A DNA stretch of 64,000 nucleotides from Melampsora larici-populina 98AG31 (Eukaryota > Basidiomycota > Pucciniomycetes > Pucciniales > Melampsoraceae). The stretch's first letter is position 1. Every line of letters begins with the position of its first letter. The position numbers and the translations under genes were made by a program. Below are positions 57,490 through 64,000 of the stretch, in pieces. Where the stretch lies: positions 1-64,000 of the forward strand of contig NW_006768839.1 in the NCBI RefSeq assembly GCF_000204055.1. Reading direction: 5' to 3'. Below the pieces are notes generated by a model. It ran no database searches, was not told the origin of the DNA, and saw nothing but the letters and a program-made list of their open reading frames with translations.

Positions 57490-58961
57490 TGATCTTTGGT
57501 ATGGTTATCAGTAACAAACTAATAAAATGGATACCAACTTTTTTAAAAGTTCCAGAAGAGGTGCAAAATCTAGAAACTTTGACTTTGTCCTCTGAAAAAT
57601 GAGAAAGAAACAATTGTTAAAGCCCTTGCCAGGGTCTCTGAATGTACCTTTTCAGCTTCCTTACCATCTATACATCACCAGTCTTGTTTTTATGCCATTC
57701 CACTTCTAGCTCAAATCTCACTCTATATATACCCGACTTTCTCTCATAAATGTCTAGAAAAACCCATGCACTTCTAAGTCCCATAGCTCAAAATACAACC
57801 TGTGTATTTCTAAGGGGTTTTCCTTAACAGTGTGGTCTTTGTTCTCATCCCTCTTTTCTGATTTTATGGATCTTATCATGTCTGCACTGTTTGTGAGCCT
57901 GGATTGGTTTCAGCTGTGATTCTTATCTGTTCTTCAAAATTGAGTGGAAAATCATAGGATTTGTTGAGAATTTACACTTGCTTACATTGTCCCCATTGAA
58001 TAAGCTGCAACTTGTTGGATGATGCTTCTCACTCCATTTTCATTGGTCCTTTTCTGCTTTGTTGATTTTATTGATATCTCTTGCAATCTACCTTACAATC
58101 AATCACTAGAATTCTCTTATTGACCACTATACATCTTCTGGGACTGTAATAGTGGCCTTTGCTGGTGTAGAACATTTCTTACTTTTTTTCTACTTTTTTG
58201 GGGGGAAAAGGCGTGCCTGACGCGCCCCAGTGGCGCCTGTGCCAGTCCAATCAAGTTTTTTTGCGCATTGGCATGCCTGTTTGAAAAAGGACGCACCCAC
58301 AACATGAGCCAGGGCCCTTTTGTTTTGGGTTTTCACAGTCACACCCTTGGTGAGGGCGTGAGAGCGCTCCCTTGAAGTTGCAGCATGATTTTTTTCTTCA
58401 AAAAAACACAATTTCATGGACACCAACACCTTCCATTTCAATCTTGTATGTCAAAGTAGTGGATTTCATACATATTACACAGGCACAACTTTGACTTCTG
58501 AGCAAATATCCCTGAAAACAGGCTTTTGATCCCAGCGGCTTGGCTACAATCCCAAAAATCTTCACAACACACAGATCATGGCTGTTTATGGTATATGGTT
58601 CACTTGGTTTTTTGTAGGGAGCCACACTGATTTTGTGGCCATGTTAGGCATATATATACGTAGGGCACCCCCTCCCCAAATCTACTTTTCATGCCACACC
58701 CACCACACAAGCACAGAATAAAATATAAAGAAAGGGCAACCAATCTATGAGCTCTAAATACACAAGCCCTCAATTTTGTACTTGTTGAGGATCCACCCTC
58801 ACTTTTGAGATGCCCACATCAAGAGCATCTCAAAAATTCTTTGTCAGGACAATTGAACACATATTTTTTTTTGTTCTGTATGTCTGAATAAAATCATGCA
58901 TCACATGTAATTTAGAGCTTTACAACCAAAGGTACTGCTCAGGGCTTTCCTTATCATTAGT
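57490..58961. other. intergenic region
   Basis: No gene is supported. Around 58200-58390 the sequence is GC-richer (GGCGCCTG, GAGCGCTCCC) and may be an old repeat. Confidence 0.4.
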
Positions 58962-58974
58962 ATGCCACCAACGT

Positions 58975-59140
58975 GCAAGCGCAACGAAATACAACGCAAA
59001 ATGTCCTTTTTTTTGTTGTATTGCGCCTCAAAGTAGTGCAGTGGTTGTTGCGTTGTATAGCCTACGCAACAACCTAAGTTAATCGAGGCATTTCGTTGCT
59101 CTTGAGCGCAACAAAACGCAACGAAACAGACACTATGAGG
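58975..59140. repeat. GTTGCG/CGCAACG subterminal repeats, left end of the second hAT
   Basis: At least eight copies of CGCAAC or its complement lie in both orientations within about 165 bp of the terminus. The other end (62850-63025) has the same words plus GCATTGCATT-type repeats. Confidence 0.7.
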
Positions 59141-59320
59141 AGCCGATTGCGGCCATTGTACTACTAAAACAACTAACATTATATAAACGGAATGAAAGAT
59201 ATTCCATAAAAGAAATAAACAGTAAAATAAGTGTAGAATAAAAAGAAGAATACAAAGATTGGGCATACAAAGATAGATGAAATGAAAAAGACAATCAAGT
59301 TTTGCCCTTCCCCTTGCCCT

Positions 59321-62300
59321 TCAGCTTGGCTGTACACATCGCTCAATAGTCCAAGATGAAAGCCCACCCCGATCTGCCGAACAAACATCAGCCGCTGATT
59401 AAAACGTTCGTTCAATGGCGCAAGAGGTCCCCACACAGGCTAGGTAGTCCTTGGCAAGGACTGACAAGCGAGGAAAGTCGGTTTCGTGGAGCTGTGTTAC
59501 CAAGTGCCATTAGTTTAAATGAATGAATAAACATAAGACAAGATAGAGGAAAAACTGACCCGCCACCACATCAAATGATCCATACCCTGACTACAAGGGA
59601 ACTTGCCTTTTGCATAAACTTCAATCTCCATATCCAAAGTGGTGGGAGGTGCGGATTTTGAGGCAAATGCATTGTACTTCTTGAAAGGATTTAAATCACG
59701 AGTTTCAGTATCAGCGATAGAAGTACGATTTACTTCTGTTGTTGGGCTGCTAGACTCGGGTTGCGAGTTCAATTTCTCACTTAATAAAGTTGAAGCACGT
59801 TCAAATCGATCTGGGTACTTGTCCTCAAAGAATTTGAGGCGATATTCCGGGTTGAGAACTGTTGCTAAAACTATCGTGTCGCACTCCAAAGCCTCCGACT
59901 CGTAGCTCATGAGCTTTGGAAGCATCACATCAATCATAGTCTTCAGGCTGAGGAATGGTGTTTTCTTTTTATGATCTCTAAGTGCTGATATGATGGAGTC
60001 GTAGTGGAAGAGAACGTGGCATGCATTTGATTCGTCACCCTCCATCATCTTCGTTGAAAGGGTAAAGATCTGGATCAAGATAAAACAATCAATACAATCA
60101 ATCTATGCTGATCGATCACTTTCAGAACAAGGATTGAGTTGGCTGACCTCCAAGAGCTGGTTGAGGGCCTCGACCTCTTTCCATTTGTTGGGACTGATAG
60201 TGATACCTTCAAAATAGCCTTCCTCATCATCATTCAAAATGTGATTGATGACCTTTTACATCGAAATAATCAGTGTTTTCAAAAAGATGATCTTCATAGA
60301 AAGCAACATACCTTCTTTGCCTCACAAGCTCGACTCTGAGAATCCAACACAATACCCCATCTGTGACCGTGACCAGATATTGGGCTTCGGCCTGTGTAGT
60401 TGAGCTCTTTCTTCACTGTTTCAAACTGTTGAATTCGAGCATGTGACGTAGCAATTGCATTGCTAACCACTCGGACCTAACATACATTATGTTAGTTGAT
60501 CTTGTACATTGTATAGATAGATAGACAGAAGGTAATATGTCCTACCTTGCTGACCGCTCTTGGAAGAGGATCCTTACGAAGAGTAGCCGGGGGTTCAATA
60601 AGGTTGGGAGGTGTATTTTGATCGTTTTCTTCATCTTCTTCAGTTTCAGTGTTACTGACTGGAGTCGAGTCTTCCAAATGAGTGGCTAAGTCCGGATCAT
60701 CTTCTTCTGGCCCATCTTCGTCATCGGATGGAACTTCAACGGTGATTGAAGGCCCATCATCGGCCTGTAGCAGGACTCTCGGTACTCTACCTGGCTTGGT
60801 TGTTGGTTTTGTGTGACCAGCAGTCAAGTTGATGGATTTCAATCCTTCCTTGACCGTCACTGCTAACTTATGTGCGTAGCATCGGATCTGGTTCACGGAT
60901 GAGTCCCATTCCACCGACTCATCAGCTCCAAGGAACATCCGTTCCATTTCTGCTGCCATTGTGTTATTGTTAGAACCAGAATCCGTTGTCTGGGCTAACA
61001 TGTGGAGAACCAGAATCAACGTGTTAGAAACGATAAAAAAACTAAGACACTTATCTTTGAATGCAATCCATGACGTATTAAAAAGTTTGCGATTGGTTGA
61101 GCCAGAAGACTTCCGTTCTTGTTCCAGGCCACTAGCTTCAGAGTCAAATGCATGACCTTAAGTTTCCAGTCTTTATCAATGTAAGAAACTGAGCATCCAA
61201 TGAAAGCTTTCTTCCCTCCGCGAGTTGTCCATACATTGTGGATGAGATTAAACTTGGAAGGTAATTTCTAACAATTTAATAAAATCAGATTTGTCTTGTT
61301 ACTCTGGATTTGTTTGACTACATTAAATACCTTCAGAATATCAATCATGTGATCATGGTAATCCTGATACAGCTTGCAACCGGTTTGCCTAGCCCACCAA
61401 CTGGATTGAAGGACCGCCGCTGGGTTAGCCAAGAGGAAAGCAGCTCGCAGGAGGGGGTCTTCAATGTGACGCCAGGGCAACACTTGTCGGGTTTGCCATA
61501 AAACAATGATCTGATTGAGTCTTTCAACATCAAACTTTGGGGCGCCTAGAAAGGCGTCCAACGTCCCTTTTGATTGACTGGCTTTATTTGCCGTCAATTC
61601 ATCCTGTTCGTCTTGGTAAGTATTAGGCAATACCAGTCCAGCCGCCTTTGCCAGATGTCGTTTGGGACATGGCTTTCGTTTTTTCCGGCCATCTCGATGG
61701 CCCCAAAGGTTGAAGTGATTCGTTTCTCCATCAAGATACAGGCCTTTACACCACCGGCATTTGTATCCGCGTGGGATCTCCTCACCCGGGTCCTGATGTA
61801 AATAAAATAGAATGTGTGAGATGATCATAAACATGATATGTAGATAAGTCAATGGACACATGATTGATTGAACTCAACTTGGTCTGGATGCGGCTCGGGA
61901 TCCCCATAAAACTTATATAAGTCCTGTAGCTCAGCATTGGTAGCTCGGGTCCTGACTTTTTTGGCTGTGTGCGTGATTTCTGTGTCGGAGTCTCGATTGA
62001 TGTCTAAATTATTGGGGATACGAAAGGTCTGCTAGGCCAAAAGAGGTCAGGTACGTCCATCAATTCGTATAGAACACTTGAATTATTCCTCACCTTGGCT
62101 TTCTTTGCCTTAGACTTTGTTGTTTTCTTTTTGACTTCGTTCTTCGAAGTTAGACGGGAGCGTTTTTTACCCACAGTTGAGCTGCCAGATACTAAGATAA
62201 CTGAGGCATCAGATTTAGACCCATCATCTATATCTTGTTCATCATCCTTTTCTTCAGTTTGTGAAGGTTGATATTGTGAACTTTCGTCGTCTTCAAGTGG

Positions 62301-62543
62301 ATTTGACGGACTTGTTGGCGCTTGAGGCGCGCGGCGACTGTCAGATGGGGTCGATACAAAGCCAGGGTCACGGCGCGCTGGGCTTGGAGGCCGAAGTGAC
62401 CGGCGTGAACTACTACCACGAGGATCCACTGAGAATGTAAAAGATGAAGATGGGACACTAAGGTTCTGAGACAAATGATTGGAAGACGGTACAGACAAAG
62501 ATTTGTTTTTAGAGATATTTTTTTGTGAGTGTTCAGGTGCCAT
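59321..62543 (-). pseudogene. hAT transposase of the second element, disabled
   Basis: Exons run from MAPEHSQKNISKNK (62543) downward. The N-terminus is Ser/Pro- and Lys-rich with an acidic part. A BED-type zinc finger follows (about 61775-61690; CRWCKG ... HFNLWGHRDG), then the catalytic part (AFIGCSVSYID; QTTDSGSNNNTM; IRCYAHKLAVTVKEG), an acidic region (about 60720-60600), a helical segment with ESEALECDTIVLATVLNPEYR, and the C-terminal domain (DYLACVGTSCAIERTF). There TAA at 59401-59399 replaces a residue expected to be Ser, just before SAADVCSADRGG. Introns are short and GT-AG. It is probably inactive. Confidence 0.8.
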
Positions 62544-62849
62544 GTTGATGTTGTAGTAGCAAAACTATTATAACTTGATACTCAAAAGTAGAGTTGACTC
62601 AGGAGCTGTTGATATGAAAATAAGAAAGAGATTGGGGGAATTTTTTTTGGTCAAGGTACGAGAAGGGTTTGGAAGTTTCATACATTAGTGGATGTCTGCT
62701 TTGTCCATCTCAAATGAAAAAATCCCATTCTGATCATCCTATTCCTATTTGGGCATAGGTGCTGGATCAAATGCAGGGATTACGAGATTGGAAACGAGGG
62801 AATGCGGGAAACTCAAGGGCAAGGGGCTCCTCACAAAACTGTACGCAAT

Positions 62850-63025
62850 CTGTACCGTTTCGTTGCGGAAAACTGGTTTGTCATTGCATTGTGCTGCAAA
62901 TTTAATGCAATGCACCCAAGACCCTTGTGGTTTCGTTGCGTAGTATAACACAACGACAGCATAGAATTGCGACTTCGTTGGGCCGCAACGAAGTCGCAAC
63001 GCAATGCAATTTATTGCATTGCTCC
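62850..63025. repeat. GTTGCG and TTGCATTG subterminal repeats, right end of the second hAT
   Basis: Dense short direct and inverted copies of GTTGCG, CGTTG and TTGCATTG near the transposon end match the word set at the opposite end. Confidence 0.7.
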
Positions 63026-63042
63026 TCGCGCGTTGATGCCAC

Positions 63043-64000
63043 ACCATATCAAATCAATAATCACTGTGTCTGTGTGGCGGTCTCTTGATGACAAGCTCAC
63101 ACGGACTGCCTTTGAGGCACAAAGGTGACTCATGTGCACTTACCAATGAGCAAACACCACACCAACATGGTAAATTCTTGTTTCAGTACTAACTAAGTAA
63201 GCCCCAACTGCTTCTCCAGCAAGCTTTAGCAAGCAGGGAGATTCATATATGATGTTGGACTTAGTGATGGCATAAAATGTCTCTTCTTCAATTATGTTTC
63301 CAACAAGCTTATTACTAAACATAATCCCATGTTTTTCTTTCTTTGATAACCAAGTTCAACATCTTCTCTTCATCTCCAGCTAGGCAATTGGTGCCCAGAA
63401 ACCACACAGGTTTGAGACATAAATATCTTTAGTTGCAATGTCCACCAAGGACCACAATTTATCACTGCTGATTAATCCTTTCCCTCATGGTTTTCCCTAT
63501 TTCAAATCATAATCTCCTGGGAAACTGAGATCATTGTTACATTTTTATGGTCAGAGATCCATTACTCATCTGATAAGTGATTGTGGTTTTAAAAAGAACT
63601 ATATGTACTAGTATTACACATCAGATCACCATACATCTATCACCTTATTGATTAAATTGGTCAAGACTCAAAAACTGATGAAGACAGGTAACATATTGAT
63701 TTCTTTGGATGTTGTCTCTAGCAATCATTCATAGTGTTTTGTTTTACAAACCAAACCTATTGTGTTTTAGTTTAGGGTATTGGGGATCTGGGTGTGTATG
63801 TAGTAGATAAATAAGTGTTTTTTATTTTGTATTTCTTTAAAGATTTTTGATACCAATACAATTTGAACCAAGAAGTCCTATTTGCTTGAGCTATAGAACA
63901 TGGTCCTATTAATTCTCTTTCTCTTGGTTTGAAGTGTCATACATGTATGATCATGTAGGATAGACAATCACACAGAAATTAAAAGATTTTGGATTATGAG
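63043..64000. other. right-hand edge of the window
   Basis: AT-rich, with no supported gene, RNA or repeat. Confidence 0.5.

Larger units (their letters stand above)
58969..63035 (-). mobile_element. second hAT-family transposon, complete
   Basis: A 4067-bp element on the minus strand. Its ends read CAACGTGC and GCGCGTTG, with ATGCCAC directly repeated on both sides (58962-58968 and 63036-63042). Both subterminal regions are packed with GTTGCG/CGCAAC words (58975-59140 and 62850-63025), likely transposase binding sites. The transposase differs from the hAT at 28752 and carries a stop in its dimerisation domain. Confidence 0.8.

Overview
The window looks like a transposon-rich, gene-poor stretch of a fungal genome, most likely a basidiomycete and probably a rust fungus (Pucciniales; a Melampsora-like genome would fit). 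I base this on genes with many short GT-AG introns, AT-rich intergenic DNA, secreted Candida antarctica lipase B (CALB)-type lipases, and the mix of PIF/Harbinger, hAT, Copia and tyrosine-recombinase retroelements. The species is an inference; no rRNA or tRNA gene is present to test it.

Layout. 1-1812 is the 5' end of a hAT transposon on the minus strand, cut by the window edge and inserted in the terminal repeat of the next element. 1813-7459 is a minus-strand tyrosine-recombinase (YR) retrotransposon (Gag, RT-RNase H, YR) with a 176-bp direct repeat at each end. 8060-20386 is a two-gene-type PIF/Harbinger transposon with TAA target duplications. It carries a transposase, a Myb/SANT-like partner protein and an unrecognised third small gene. 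A complete Copia retrotransposon (11908-17628, apparently identical LTRs, GAAAC target duplication) sits inside the Myb gene, and an extra 82-bp piece of the same Copia lies nearby.

20884-23422 and 38776-41339 are two paralogous, intact 16-exon secreted lipase genes. Between them lie several MITEs, a complete hAT element (28752-33340), a lone gag-like ORF and a multi-exon membrane protein of unknown function (about 35561-37738, minus). After the second lipase come the mitochondrial tRNA t6A enzyme QRI7 (42316-43780), a decayed second YR retroelement (45301-50744), methylenetetrahydrofolate reductase (51572-53722, minus), a secreted trehalose-phosphate-phosphatase-like HAD protein (56081-57489) and a second complete hAT (58969-63035, minus).

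How it fits together. The ordinary cellular genes are QRI7 (translation fidelity in mitochondria) and MTHFR (folate/methionine). The lipases and the HAD protein carry signal peptides and are the candidates for secreted, host-facing functions. Most of the rest is mobile DNA.

The most informative hidden pattern is that five premature stops in four older transposons are each explained by CGA to TGA, four of the five in a TCG context. This fits CpG-directed, RIP-like mutation of repeats. The young Copia does not show it.
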